DNA of 64,000 nucleotides from Pandoraea sp. PE-S2T-3 (GTDB lineage: Bacteria; Pseudomonadota; Gammaproteobacteria; Burkholderiales; Burkholderiaceae), in assembly GCF_002179965.1 (NCBI RefSeq), contig NZ_NGUQ01000035.1:62001-126000 (forward strand), in the 5' to 3' direction. A program made the position numbers and the translations under genes. The notes below the pieces were generated by a model, which saw only the letters and a list, made by a program, of their open reading frames with translations, made no database searches and was not told the origin of the DNA. Below, piece after piece: positions 18,532 through 28,115 of this stretch (its first letter is position 1; each line of letters starts with the position of its first letter).

Positions 18532-19230
18532 TTACTTGGCACGTACCGTGCGCTGTTCGATGCGTTTTTCCGGCGTCTTGTTCAGCACGATGCGCTGAAC
18601 GAAGATGCCTGCCAAATGCACATCATCCGGATCGATGGCGCCGGTCTCGACCAGCTCTTCGACTTCCACGATCGTGACTTTTCCGGCCATGGCGGCCATC
18701 GGGTTGAAGTTGCGCGCCGTGCGATGGAACACGAGGTTGCCGGCGCGGTCGGCCTTGGCGGCCTTGATCAGGGCAACGTCGGCGCGCAGCGAGCGCTCCA
18801 TGACGTAGGTTTCGCCGTCGAATTCGCGCGTTTCCTTGCCTTCGGCGACGACCGTGCCCACACCGGTCTTGGTGAAGAATGCCGGGATACCGGCACCGCC
18901 GGCACGCAGCTTTTCGGCGAGCGTGCCTTGCGGCGTGAATTCAAGTTCGAGTTCGCCGGCCAGATACTGGCGCTCGAACTCCTTGTTCTCACCGACGTAC
19001 GACGAGATCATTTTCTTGATCTGACGCGTCTCGAGCAGCAGACCGAGGCCGAAGCCGTCGACGCCCGCGTTGTTGCTGATGCAGGTGAGCCCCTTCGTAC
19101 CCGAGTCGCGCAGCGCAGCGATCAGGGCCTCCGGAATGCCACACAGGCCGAAGCCGCCGACAGCGAGCGTTTGCCCGTCTGCGACGACACCGGCGAGCGC
19201 CTCCTTGGCGCTGGCGAATACCTTGTTCAT
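18532..19230 (-). CDS. scoA: 3-oxoacid CoA-transferase subunit A
   Basis: A 232-residue alpha subunit. The CoA-binding signature [13 protein letters not shown] lies near residues 25-37, with [15 protein letters not shown] following. It is first in the scoAB pair and divergent from the PAS-LuxR regulator, which begins about 240 bp away, a typical regulator-target arrangement. Length and order match the bacterial two-gene enzyme. Confidence 0.94.
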   Translation of the reverse strand: MNKVFASAKEALAGVVADGQTLAVGGFGLCGIPEALIAALRDSGTKGLTCISNNAGVDGFGLGLLLETRQIKKMISSYVGENKEFERQYLAGELELEFTPQGTLAEKLRAGGAGIPAFFTKTGVGTVVAEGKETREFDGETYVMERSLRADVALIKAAKADRAGNLVFHRTARNFNPMAAMAGKVTIVEVEELVETGAIDPDDVHLAGIFVQRIVLNKTPEKRIEQRTVRAK

Positions 19231-19468
19231 CGTTTGTCCCTTTCCCTCGGTTGAGAATTGAAATTATGCCGCGCGCTTGCGCGTTGCGTCGCTCGCGCTG
19301 CCCGGTCCCACCTTGCGGCCACGCGTCTCATGCAATCATAGAGCTTACGGTGCCGTGCAAATGGGGCACAATACGTGAAATTACATATCTTCCCGCGTGC
19401 CGGGCCGCTGCACGCGGCGCTCCGGCGCGAGGACCGACCCGATCAGCCCCCTGCTCCGCCCAGCCCCC

Positions 19469-20014
19469 ATGCCGACGTTCGACTACCAGACAGCCTTTCA
19501 CATTGCCCCAGTGGGTCTGGTCATCTCCCGCCAGCGGATCATCGAAGACTGCAATCGCGAGCTTGGCAAGATCTTCGGTTATGAGCACGAAGCGCTGATC
19601 GGCCAGTCGTTTCAGGTGCTCTACCCCTCGCCGAAAGAGTTCGAACGCATTGGCGAGCGCATTCCGCCGATCATGAGTTCGCAGGGCGTATATTCCGACG
19701 AGCGCATCATGCGCCGGGGTAACGGCGAACTGTTCTGGTGCCATGTGACAGGACGCTCGCTCGACGTGAAGGATCCGCATGCGGCTGGCCTCTGGACCTT
19801 CGAGGACATGTCGGCCACGCGCCGCGTCGCCGTCGCCCTCACCGCACGCGAGCGCGAAATTGCCGCACAGCTGGTGCAAGGCAAGACCAGCAAGCAGATC
19901 GGCAAGATTCTCGAAATCAGCCCGCGCACGGTCGATATCTACCGCGCGCGCCTGATGCAGAAATACGGCGCGGGCACCGCCACCGAGCTGGTTCAGCGAC
20001 TGTTGGGCAACTGA
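19469..20014 (+). CDS. PAS domain LuxR-type regulator
   Basis: A 181-residue regulator: an N-terminal PAS domain (about 5-110) with the FGYEHEALIGQSFQVLYPS segment, then a LuxR/FixJ helix-turn-helix (LTAREREIAAQLVQGKTSKQIG, about 122-175). There is no receiver domain, so it is not a classical response regulator and probably senses a ligand or redox state itself. The ATG at 19469 was chosen because residues upstream do not match any domain. Divergent from scoAB; control of ketone-body or PHB use is plausible but inferred. Confidence 0.88.
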   Translation: MPTFDYQTAFHIAPVGLVISRQRIIEDCNRELGKIFGYEHEALIGQSFQVLYPSPKEFERIGERIPPIMSSQGVYSDERIMRRGNGELFWCHVTGRSLDVKDPHAAGLWTFEDMSATRRVAVALTAREREIAAQLVQGKTSKQIGKILEISPRTVDIYRARLMQKYGAGTATELVQRLLGN

Positions 20015-20047
20015 CCCACCCCGCCATGCCCGCGCGCTGACGCCGGC

Positions 20048-20461
20048 TTACGCCACCAGCGCGCGAATCGATGCCGGCAGCGGCACCGACTTCTCTTCCA
20101 GATAGTTCACCCATACGATCTTCGCGCCACCCTCGGCGGCGATAACGTCGGGCGTGTCGGCCCGGCGCAGTTCGAAACGGGTGTCCACGCTCGTGCGTCC
20201 CGGCTCGCCAATGAACATGCGGCAATCGATATCGCCCGGGTAACGCAGTTGCTTCAGGAACGTCATGTGCGCATTGATGATGACCGGGCCCTCGCCCGCC
20301 GAGCGCTCTTCCGAGGCGACGTCGAGCGTCTCCAGCCAACTGATCCGCACCTGCTCCATATAGCGGAAGTAGACGGTGTTGTTGACGTGACCGAACGCAT
20401 CCATATCGCCCCAGCGAATCGGCATGCTCATGCGAAAGACTTCCTTGTATTGCGACGACAC
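20048..20461 (-). CDS. Acyl-CoA thioesterase, 4HBT/YbgC-like
   Basis: A 137-residue hot-dog-fold thioesterase. RWGDMDAFGHVNNTVYFRYME near the N-terminus contains the catalytic Asp and the hot-dog helix signature. The GTG at 20461 was chosen because GGAG lies 8 nt upstream; a TTG at 20488 would overlap the preceding terminator and add nine residues. Substrate unknown; a short-chain acyl-CoA is likely. Not evidently linked to its neighbours. Confidence 0.85.
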   Translation of the reverse strand: MSSQYKEVFRMSMPIRWGDMDAFGHVNNTVYFRYMEQVRISWLETLDVASEERSAGEGPVIINAHMTFLKQLRYPGDIDCRMFIGEPGRTSVDTRFELRRADTPDVIAAEGGAKIVWVNYLEEKSVPLPASIRALVA

Positions 20462-20479
20462 TGCGAATTCTCCATGGTG

Positions 20480-20514
20480 AAAAGACAACGCCCCGCCGAC
20501 GGTCGGCAGGGCGT
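20480..20514 (-). terminator. Terminator behind the TRAP binding protein gene
   Basis: On the minus strand a 12-bp stem with one mismatch (ACGCCCTGCCGA against TCGGCGGGGCGT, 3-nt loop) is followed by TGTCTTTTC. It lies about 30 bp after the stop of the DctP-type gene and just before the thioesterase start. Confidence 0.75.
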
Positions 20515-20545
20515 CATGGAGACAAAGTGTAGCGCGTTGGCCCGA

Positions 20546-21607
20546 TTAGCGCCGTAGGGGCTGGCTTCGGTTGGCCGCGACCTCGTCGCCTTTCACCGCA
20601 GCTTCGGCCCGTTCCACAAGATCGCGGCCGACGAGCACCTTCCACTTCATATAAACCGGGCGCGTCGCGTCGATGAACCGTTGGCGCTGGTCGGGCGTGA
20701 GCCGCGTGACCTTGACGCCGCGCGTCTCCAGCTCTTCCCACATCGCGCGCCCCGAGCTGAGCAGGTCTTCCCGCGCGAGCGTGACTTCGAAGCGAGCGGC
20801 TTCGACGGCGGCGTCGCGCACGATGTCGCGGTCCTGCGCCGACCAGCTATCCCACACCTGCCGGTTGACGACGAAGACGATCGGGTCGGCGACGTAATCC
20901 CACACCGTGACGTAACGCTGTCCGACCGTATCGAGCCGGACATTGTTATAGATCGTCATCGGATTTTCCTGCCCGTCGATCTTGCGGGTGCGCAACGCGC
21001 GAATCGCATCGTTCCACGTCATCTGGGTCGGATAGGCCCCGAGTGCCGTGAAAATATCGTTGAACAGCAATGAGCCGACCACGCGAAAACGCAAGCCACG
21101 CATGTCGTCGGGCGAGCGAATCGGGCGGCGGGAGTTGGTCAGTTGCCGGAAGCCGTTTTCGCCCCACGCCAGCGGCACCACGCCCTGCTCCTCCACACGG
21201 CGGAACAGTTCGCGGCCGACGTCACCGTGTGTGAGGGCATCGAGCGAGCGATATCCCTTGAGCAGGAACGGGAGCGAAAACACATTGAATTCGGGAATCG
21301 CCGACGACCAGTTGATCGTCGAACCGACGGCCATGTCGATTACGCCCTGACGCAGCGCCGAAAATTCGCGCGTCTGGTCGCCGCCGACCAGCGCCGCCCC
21401 CGGGTGCAATTTGATATTGATGCGCCCGTGCGTGCGCTCCCGGACCATATCGGCCCAGAGTTGCGTGCCTTTGCCCCAGGGCGTGCCCGCATCGGGCACG
21501 ATCGACAGTGTGTATTCGGGCTTGTAGGTTTGAGCGGCAACGGGCAATGCCGTTGCGGCGAGGGCAAGCGCGACTCCGATGAGCCCCCGCCAGCCTGGAT
21601 TACGCAT
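20546..21607 (-). CDS. TRAP transporter substrate-binding protein, DctP family
   Basis: A 353-residue periplasmic protein. Residues 1-26 form a signal peptide ending VAAQ. The DctP family pattern follows: GTPWGKGTQLWADMVRERT, LRQGVIDMAVGS, and RFRVVGS with the ligand-contacting Arg (near 170). The start at 21607 has GAGGAC upstream; a longer frame has no signal peptide at its N-terminus. No DctQ or DctM membrane subunit is in the window, so it is an orphan here. It probably binds a carboxylate, exact ligand unknown. Confidence 0.9.
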   Translation of the reverse strand: MRNPGWRGLIGVALALAATALPVAAQTYKPEYTLSIVPDAGTPWGKGTQLWADMVRERTHGRINIKLHPGAALVGGDQTREFSALRQGVIDMAVGSTINWSSAIPEFNVFSLPFLLKGYRSLDALTHGDVGRELFRRVEEQGVVPLAWGENGFRQLTNSRRPIRSPDDMRGLRFRVVGSLLFNDIFTALGAYPTQMTWNDAIRALRTRKIDGQENPMTIYNNVRLDTVGQRYVTVWDYVADPIVFVVNRQVWDSWSAQDRDIVRDAAVEAARFEVTLAREDLLSSGRAMWEELETRGVKVTRLTPDQRQRFIDATRPVYMKWKVLVGRDLVERAEAAVKGDEVAANRSQPLRR

Positions 21608-21803
21608 GGTGTCCTCGAGACGATTCGGGTTCCGGCGTCTGGCGCGACCTGAAGCGCGACGTCGTTCACAACCCCGTGTGCATCGACGAATTATGCGCCC
21701 GCCCCCCGCACACTGACTGCCTCGGACAATCCCCGATTGCCGCATTGCAGCGAGCCTGCGCAATCGGGGACCCACCTTGCAGCATGCGGTCAATTCACGT
21801 CAT

Positions 21804-22580
21804 TCAACCCACGGCCAGACCGTCGTCGATGGTCATGATCGAGCCGTTGATAAAACGAGAATCGTCCGACGCCAGCAGCAGAATCAACCCGTCGAGATCG
21901 CTCGGCTCGCCGACGCGCTGGCGCGGCAGCATCTGAATGAGCTTACGGCCGGCTTCGGTCTGCCAGTGGTCGTGATTGATCTCGGTGTCGATATAGCCCG
22001 GACACAGCGCATTCACATTGATGTTGAAACGGCCCCATTCGAGCGCCATCGCACGCGTCATGTGAATAACGGCGGCCTTGCTCACGCAATACACACCTAG
22101 CATCGGAATCGCGCGCTGACCGGCCACCGACGCCACGTTGATGATCCGGTGCTGACGCTGCGGGTCGCCCTTGGCGCGCCGGAGCATCCGCTTGGCCACT
22201 TCCTGCGCCACGAAGAACGCGCCGCGCGTGTTGGTGTCGAGTACGTAGTCGTATTCCTGCGGCGTGACATCGACCAGCTTCTGCTGTGTCGAGACGCCGG
22301 AGTTGTTGATGAGAATGTCGATGGCCCCCGCCTCGGTCTCGGCATGCGCCACCCCCGCGCGAATGCTGTCGTAGTCGGTCACATCGAGCGGTACCACGTG
22401 GGCCGCCCCGCCCAGCGCCTCGATTTCAGCGCGCAACTCCTTGAGCCGTTCCACGCGGCGGCTGGCCAGCACGACCTTCGCCCCGGCCTGCGCGAGCACC
22501 TTGGCAAACTGCATGCCGAGCCCGCTCGACGCGCCAGTGACCAAGGCCACCTTCCCTTCCAGATTCAGCGAACGCCCCAT
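21804..22580 (-). CDS. Short-chain dehydrogenase/reductase
   Basis: A 258-residue classical SDR. TGASSGLG (near residue 15) binds the dinucleotide, NNSG replaces NNAG, and Ser in NVASVAG with YCVSK (near 160) forms the catalytic set. The ATG at 22580 is preceded by AGGGAG; the frame extends 14 codons upstream without family match. Substrate unknown. Divergent from the ETF-ubiquinone oxidoreductase gene, which fits a role in fatty-acid or acyl-CoA metabolism only loosely. Confidence 0.85.
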   Translation of the reverse strand: MGRSLNLEGKVALVTGASSGLGMQFAKVLAQAGAKVVLASRRVERLKELRAEIEALGGAAHVVPLDVTDYDSIRAGVAHAETEAGAIDILINNSGVSTQQKLVDVTPQEYDYVLDTNTRGAFFVAQEVAKRMLRRAKGDPQRQHRIINVASVAGQRAIPMLGVYCVSKAAVIHMTRAMALEWGRFNINVNALCPGYIDTEINHDHWQTEAGRKLIQMLPRQRVGEPSDLDGLILLLASDDSRFINGSIMTIDDGLAVG

Positions 22581-22758
22581 CCTGATCTCCCTCGCGCCCG
22601 GACGCGCATTGAATAACGACACTGCCGCATAGCCCGCCGCTAGAGCTTCTTACCTAGCAAACCGAACGATCGTGCTATTAATATGCGGTTGCGAGGTGTT
22701 CCCCATTCCCGGAAAATGGCCGCACCCACGAATTCTAACGTTTATAACAGGAGCATCA

Positions 22759-24429
22759 ATGGATCCCAAGCTGCTCGAGCAGTACGGCCCGAGGGAATCG
22801 ATGGAGTATGACGTCGTCATTGTTGGCGGCGGTCCGGCCGGTCTGTCCACGGCCATCCGTCTGAAGCAGCGCGCACAGGAAGCCGGCAAGGAAATTTCCG
22901 TTTGTGTGTTGGAAAAAGGCTCGGAAATCGGCGCTCACATCCTGTCCGGTGCCGTCATGGATCCGCAGGCGCTCACCGAACTCATCCCCGACTGGAAGGA
23001 ACGCGGCGCGCCGCTCGACACCCCCGTCAGCGAAGACCGTTTCCTGTTTCTGACGGAAACGGGCGCGACCTCCACGCCGTCGTGGCTGCTGCCTGCCTGC
23101 TTCCAGAACCATGGCAACTACGTCATCAGCCTGGGCAATGTGGTGCGCTGGCTGGGCCAGCAGGCCGAAGCGCTGGGCGTCGAAATCTTCCCGGGCTTTG
23201 CCGCCGCCGAAGTGCTCTATGACGAGAACGGCGCCGTGATGGGCGTTGCCACCGGCAACATGGGCGTGGGCAAGGACGGCGAGCCGACCGAGAACTTCCA
23301 GCTCGGCATGGAACTGCACGCCAAGTACACCATCTTCTCGGAAGGCGCGCGCGGCAGCCTCGGCCGCCAGTTGATGCGCAAGTTCAATCTGGACGAAGGC
23401 CGCGATCCGCAGGCCTATGGTCTGGGTATTAAAGAACTGTGGGAAATCGATCCGGCCAAGCACAAGGAAGGTCTGGTCGTGCACACGGCCGGCTGGCCGC
23501 TCAATTCGCACACCTACGGCGGCTCGTTCCTGTACCACCTGCCGAATAATCAGGTCGCCGTCGGCTTTATCGTCGGTCTCGATTACAGCAACCCGTATCT
23601 GTCGCCGTTCGAAGAATTCCAGCGCTACAAGACGCACCCGTCGATTCGCCACTTCCTCGAAGGCGGCAAGCGCGTGTCGTATGGCGCACGTGCGATCACG
23701 GCCGGCGGCCTGCTCTCGTTGCCCAAACTCGTCTTCAAGGGCGGCGCACTGGTCGGCTGCGAAGCCGGCTTCCTGAACGCCAGCCGCATCAAGGGCAGCC
23801 ACGCCGCGATCAAGACCGGCATGATGGCCGCCGATGCGGCCTTCGACGCACTCACGGCCGAGCGCCAGCGCGATGAATTGAGCGCCTTTCCGGTGGCGTT
23901 CGAGCAATCGTGGCTGTTCGAGGAACTGAACAAGGCGCGCAACTTCAAGCAGTGGTTCAAGAAGGGCCTGACGGTCGCGACGCTGATGACCGGCATCGAG
24001 CAGAAGCTCCTGGGCGGCAAGATGCCGTGGACGATCCACCGCAAGAAGGCCGATCACGAATGTCTGCTGCCGGCGGCGCAGTGCCAGCCGATCGTCTATC
24101 CGAAGCCGGACGGCAAGCTCACGTTCGATCGTCTGTCGTCGGTGTTCATCTCCAACACCAACCACGAAGAGAACCAGCCGGCTCACCTCACGCTCAAGGA
24201 TCCGAGCGTGCCGGTCGGTATCAACCTCTCGGAATATGCCGGACCGGAACAGCGTTATTGCCCGGCCGGGGTGTATGAGTTCGTGAAGAACGACGACGAT
24301 TCGGAGCGTCTGCAAATCAATGCGCAGAACTGCGTGCATTGCAAGACGTGCGACATCAAGGACCCGACGCAGAACATCGTGTGGGTCACGCCGGAAGGTG
24401 GCGGCGGGCCGAACTATCCGAACATGTAA
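22759..24429 (+). CDS. Electron-transfer flavoprotein-ubiquinone oxidoreductase
   Basis: A 556-residue membrane-associated flavoprotein passing electrons from ETF to ubiquinone during fatty-acid and amino-acid oxidation. The FAD motif GGGPAGLS lies near residue 18. A C-terminal 4Fe-4S domain is complete: Cys in CPAGVYEF and three in NCVHCKTCDIKDP (about 500-545). The ATG at 22759 follows AGGAGC; length equals the family norm. It is a single gene, with etfAB outside the window. Confidence 0.97.
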   Translation: MDPKLLEQYGPRESMEYDVVIVGGGPAGLSTAIRLKQRAQEAGKEISVCVLEKGSEIGAHILSGAVMDPQALTELIPDWKERGAPLDTPVSEDRFLFLTETGATSTPSWLLPACFQNHGNYVISLGNVVRWLGQQAEALGVEIFPGFAAAEVLYDENGAVMGVATGNMGVGKDGEPTENFQLGMELHAKYTIFSEGARGSLGRQLMRKFNLDEGRDPQAYGLGIKELWEIDPAKHKEGLVVHTAGWPLNSHTYGGSFLYHLPNNQVAVGFIVGLDYSNPYLSPFEEFQRYKTHPSIRHFLEGGKRVSYGARAITAGGLLSLPKLVFKGGALVGCEAGFLNASRIKGSHAAIKTGMMAADAAFDALTAERQRDELSAFPVAFEQSWLFEELNKARNFKQWFKKGLTVATLMTGIEQKLLGGKMPWTIHRKKADHECLLPAAQCQPIVYPKPDGKLTFDRLSSVFISNTNHEENQPAHLTLKDPSVPVGINLSEYAGPEQRYCPAGVYEFVKNDDDSERLQINAQNCVHCKTCDIKDPTQNIVWVTPEGGGGPNYPNM

Positions 24430-24542
24430 TTCCCGACAGCCGCCGGTTCGCCCGGCGGTTTGTCGTTTCGCGGGTCGCTTCGCGAACGCTGACTGACGAT
24501 CGCGAACCCTCGCTCGATTCACGCCAAAGGCAAGGAGGCTTC

Positions 24543-24896
24543 ATGCCAAGAACTTCCCCAACTTCGCTGTTTTCCCCGATGTTTTCCCTTCGTTCAGCGG
24601 CTATCTCAGGTGCCGCGCTCGCCGGTGCACTATTGATCGCCAGCCCGGCAGCGCAGGCAAAGACCATGAGTTATCTCTGCGAAAACGGTCACGTCGCGGT
24701 CGTGGTCTACGACGATCACAATCTGGGCGGCGACGTCACGCTGTATTGGGCCGGCAAGCGCGAAGTGCTCAAGCCCACCCGTGCCGCGAGCGGTGAGAAG
24801 CATGTCGGGCGGACACTGATCTGGTGGAGCAAAGGGCCGGAGGGCACGCTGTACACCGCGAAGGGTGAGCAACCGATCACGCAGTGCAAGGAATAG
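24543..24896 (+). CDS. Periplasmic MliC-family lysozyme inhibitor
   Basis: A 117-residue protein with a signal peptide (about 1-38, ending AAQA). The mature part matches the MliC pattern: YLCENG, VYDDHN, a beta strand with LYWAGKREVL, the ASG loop and WWSKGPEGTLY, plus a C-terminal Cys that can pair with the one in YLC. There is no lipobox, so it is probably soluble in the periplasm rather than membrane-anchored. AAGGAGG lies 6-8 nt before the ATG. Family members block host c-type lysozyme; whether this one does is untested. Confidence 0.82.
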   Translation: MPRTSPTSLFSPMFSLRSAAISGAALAGALLIASPAAQAKTMSYLCENGHVAVVVYDDHNLGGDVTLYWAGKREVLKPTRAASGEKHVGRTLIWWSKGPEGTLYTAKGEQPITQCKE

Positions 24897-24935
24897 GTCG
24901 GTAACGGTCGGTAGCGATCGGTAGCGATCGGTAGA
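24896..24935. repeat. Four 10-bp tandem repeats after the lysozyme-inhibitor gene
   Basis: The units GGTCGGTAAC, GGTCGGTAGC, GATCGGTAGC and GATCGGTAGA follow with a strict 10-bp period, starting at the last base of the stop codon and ending just before the terminator. The unit resembles the repeat at 16738-16777. Confidence 0.85.
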
Positions 24936-24944
24936 AAAGCAAAA

Positions 24945-24973
24945 CGCCAGACAACTCTGTCTGGCGTTTTTTT
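24945..24973. terminator. Bidirectional terminator between lysozyme inhibitor and aroC
   Basis: A 9-bp stem CGCCAGACA / TGTCTGGCG with a 4-nt loop, followed on the plus strand by eight T residues and preceded by AAAA for the minus strand. It serves the plus-strand inhibitor gene best and probably also aroC, which ends about 55 bp away. Confidence 0.9.
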
Positions 24974-25027
24974 ATGCAGCTTGCGAGCGTTGCGAACGGT
25001 CAGCGCCGCCGCAAACCTGTCGCAAAT

Positions 25028-26131
25028 TTACTCCGGTGCGTGCGAAGCGATCACCGGCGTGCCGACATGAACGTCGCCACATTGCGCGCGATGACGCAGT
25101 GCGTGGTCGATCAGCACCAAGGCCAGCAGCGCCTCGGCAATCGGCGTTGCGCGAATGCCGACGCACGGGTCGTGACGCCCGAACGTTTCGACCGTCGCCG
25201 CATCGCCGGCCTTGTCGATGGAGCGACGCGGCGTGCGAATGCTCGAGGTCGGCTTGATGGCGATAGAAACGTCGACATCCTGCCCGGTGGAAATACCGCC
25301 CAGAATCCCGCCGGCATTGTTGCCGACGAAGCCTTCCGGGGTCAGCTCGTCACCGTGCTCCGAGCCCTTTTGCGTCACGCTGCGGAAACCCGCACCGATC
25401 TCGACGCCCTTCACGGCGTTGAGACCCATCATCGCGTGAGCGATGTCGGCATCGAGGCGATCGAACAGCGGCTCGCCGAGACCCACCGGCACGCCCGTCG
25501 CCACCACGCGCAGCTTCGCGCCGACGGAGTCGCCCGCCTTGCGCAGGTCATCCATATAGGCTTCGAGTTGCGGCACGACGTCGGCATTCGCCGCGAAGAA
25601 CGGGTTTTGCGACACTTGCGACCAATCGGTCTGCGGCACTTCGATGTCGCCGAGTTGCGTCATGCACCCGTGAATCTGCACGCCATAGCGCTCGGCCAGC
25701 CACTTCTTGGCAACGGCGCCCGCTGCCACCACCGGTGCCGTCAGACGCGCCGACGACCGGCCACCGCCGCGATAATCGCGCACGCCGTATTTCTGCCAGT
25801 AGGTGTAGTCGGCATGGCCGGGACGGAAGGTCTCGACGATATTGCCGTAGTCCTTGCTGCGCTGATCCGTATTGCGGATGAGCAAGGCGATGGGGGTGCC
25901 CGTCGTCACGCCCTCGAAGACACCGGAGAGAATCTCGACGGCATCGGGCTCGTTGCGCTGTGTGACGTGGCGCGACGTGCCGGGGCGGCGGCGATCCAGT
26001 TCGACCTGAATGTCGGCTTCCGTGAGCGCCATTCCCGGCGGGCAGCCGTCGATGACGCAGCCGATGGCCGGGCCATGCGATTCGCCGAAAGTGGTGACGG
26101 TAAACAGGGTTCCAAGCGTATTGCCAGACAT
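25028..26131 (-). CDS. aroC: Chorismate synthase
   Basis: A 367-residue enzyme for the last common step of aromatic biosynthesis: EPSP to chorismate with reduced FMN. All three family signatures are visible: [18 protein letters not shown] near the N-terminus, [27 protein letters not shown] (about 103-130), and the C-terminal RTPRRSID. Length is normal. The next gene upstream on the same strand, an MFS-acyltransferase fusion, ends 64 bp away, so co-transcription is possible. Confidence 0.97.
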   Translation of the reverse strand: MSGNTLGTLFTVTTFGESHGPAIGCVIDGCPPGMALTEADIQVELDRRRPGTSRHVTQRNEPDAVEILSGVFEGVTTGTPIALLIRNTDQRSKDYGNIVETFRPGHADYTYWQKYGVRDYRGGGRSSARLTAPVVAAGAVAKKWLAERYGVQIHGCMTQLGDIEVPQTDWSQVSQNPFFAANADVVPQLEAYMDDLRKAGDSVGAKLRVVATGVPVGLGEPLFDRLDADIAHAMMGLNAVKGVEIGAGFRSVTQKGSEHGDELTPEGFVGNNAGGILGGISTGQDVDVSIAIKPTSSIRTPRRSIDKAGDAATVETFGRHDPCVGIRATPIAEALLALVLIDHALRHRAQCGDVHVGTPVIASHAPE

Positions 26132-26195
26132 ACGGGGATCAGGTTGGGGTGAGACGGGAAGGCCCTATTATGCCAGCGATCCCGCCCCGCCGCGC

Positions 26196-28115
26196 TCAGA
26201 CTGGCCAAGGACCTCGCAATTCAAGGACACGCTCGCGCAGCACCTCGGGGGTCGCCTGCACGGCCGTCACCGGCTCGCCGATGACCAGTTCCAGCCGGTT
26301 GAGGATGCCGCGCTTGAACGGACGCGTCATCGCTGCGCCGCCATGCCGCGAGAAGAAGCTGCCCCACAGCCCGCGCAGCGCCATGGGCACGACCGGCACG
26401 GGCGACCGATCGAGAATACGCCGCACCCCTTGCCGGAACGCCTGCAACTCGCCGGACGCCGTAAGTTTGCCCTCCGGGAAAATACAGACCACTTCTCCCG
26501 CGTCGAGCGCCTGCGCAATAGCTTCGTAAGCGCGCGTCAGACCTTGTGCATCTTCGTGCGCCGGCGCAATCGGAATCGCCTTGACGGTCCGGAAGAACCA
26601 GGACAGCACCGGGATACGGAAAATCCGGTGATCCATGACGAAGCGCACCGGCCGCCGGATGGACGCACCGATCACCACGGCGTCCGCGAAGCTCACGTGG
26701 TTGCACACCAGCACACACGGCCCCTCATCCGGAATACGCTCGGCGCCTTTGACCCCGATGCGATAGACCGTATGCAGCAGCAACCACATCACGAACCGGA
26801 TCAGGAACTCGGGCAACAACGCATAGAGATACACGGCCACCAGTGCGTTGAGAATCCCGGTCACGAGATACAACTGATCGATGGTGAAACCGGCGCGCGT
26901 CAGTGCCATGGCCATCAGCGACGACACGACCATGAATAACGCATTGAGAATGTTGTTGGCGGCGATGATGCGCGCGCGGTGCGACGGTGCGCTGCGACTC
27001 TGAATCAGCGCGTAGAGCGGCACACTGTAAAACCCGCCGAACATCGCCAGCAGGAACAGATCGGCCAGAATGCGCCAGTGGCCCGGCTGGGCGAGAAACT
27101 GGCCGACGGTCTGCAAGGTCGCGCCGGGCACGCCGCCGCGACTCGCAAAGTACAGATCCACCGCGAAGACGGTCATGCCGATCGAGCCGAACGGCACAAG
27201 CCCGATTTCCACCTTGCCGCCCGACAAGCGTTCACACAGCATCGAGCCAATACCGATACCGACCGAGAACATGGCGAGCAGCAGCGTCACGACATTCGGG
27301 TTGGCCCCCAGCACATCGCGCGAGAAATTGAAGAACGACGCGAGAAATGTCGCCCCAAGAAACCACAGCCACGAAATGCCCAGCAGACTCAGGAACACTG
27401 CGCGATCGGTGCGGGCGATGCGCAGGTTACGCCACGTTTCCGTGAACGGATTCCAATTGATGCGCAGATCCGGCTGCGCGGCCGGTGTCGACGGCACCCA
27501 CGTGGAAACGAGCCGCCCGAGCAGCGCCAGCGTGACGCACACGCCACCGAGCCACGGCAGCGCCGATGCCCCGACGCCCGCAATCTCGCCGCCGATGATC
27601 GTGCCGATCAGGATGGCCACGAACGTGCCCATCTCGACCAGCCCGTTGCCCCCCACCAGTTCATGGTTACCGAGATGCTGCGGCAGATAGGCGTACTTCA
27701 CCGGCCCGAACAGCGTCGAGTGCAACCCCATGAGGAATGTGCAGACGTAGAGCAGCGGTGCGCTCGCCCAGAGAAAGCCGGCCGCACCCACGACCATGAT
27801 GGCGATCTCCAGCGTCTTGACGAAGCGGATCAGGCGCGCCTTGTCCCACTTGTCGGCAATCTGACCGCTTGTGGCAGAAAACAGCAGAAATGGCGCAATG
27901 AAGATCGCGGAAATCAGGAACGCGGCCGTCTTGCCGTCGACATTCTGGAAGAGGGTCGCGTGATACGTCACGAGCGACGTGAACGCGATCTTGAACACGT
28001 TGTCGTTCATCGCGCCCAGGAACTGGGTCCAGAAAAACGGCGCGAAACGACGCTCTTTCAATAACCGGGATTGGTGGCCCTCGCCGCGCACCCCGCGCTG
28101 GCTCGGTTCGCTCAC
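26196..28115 (-). CDS. MFS lysophospholipid transporter fused to a PlsC-type acyltransferase
   Basis: A 639-residue fusion. Residues 20-440 are a 12-helix MFS domain resembling LplT. Residues about 445-620 are a glycerolipid acyltransferase with the H-x4-D motif (NHVSFAD, His 473, Asp 478) and FPEGKLT (near 553). In E. coli the lysophospholipid flippase LplT and the acyltransferase Aas are encoded separately, and Aas also has an AMP-binding domain that is absent here. The expected role is re-acylation of lysophospholipids in the inner membrane. Its start overlaps the CBS gene stop by 4 bp (ATGA), so translation is coupled. Confidence 0.88.
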   Translation of the reverse strand: MSEPSQRGVRGEGHQSRLLKERRFAPFFWTQFLGAMNDNVFKIAFTSLVTYHATLFQNVDGKTAAFLISAIFIAPFLLFSATSGQIADKWDKARLIRFVKTLEIAIMVVGAAGFLWASAPLLYVCTFLMGLHSTLFGPVKYAYLPQHLGNHELVGGNGLVEMGTFVAILIGTIIGGEIAGVGASALPWLGGVCVTLALLGRLVSTWVPSTPAAQPDLRINWNPFTETWRNLRIARTDRAVFLSLLGISWLWFLGATFLASFFNFSRDVLGANPNVVTLLLAMFSVGIGIGSMLCERLSGGKVEIGLVPFGSIGMTVFAVDLYFASRGGVPGATLQTVGQFLAQPGHWRILADLFLLAMFGGFYSVPLYALIQSRSAPSHRARIIAANNILNALFMVVSSLMAMALTRAGFTIDQLYLVTGILNALVAVYLYALLPEFLIRFVMWLLLHTVYRIGVKGAERIPDEGPCVLVCNHVSFADAVVIGASIRRPVRFVMDHRIFRIPVLSWFFRTVKAIPIAPAHEDAQGLTRAYEAIAQALDAGEVVCIFPEGKLTASGELQAFRQGVRRILDRSPVPVVPMALRGLWGSFFSRHGGAAMTRPFKRGILNRLELVIGEPVTAVQATPEVLRERVLELRGPWPV

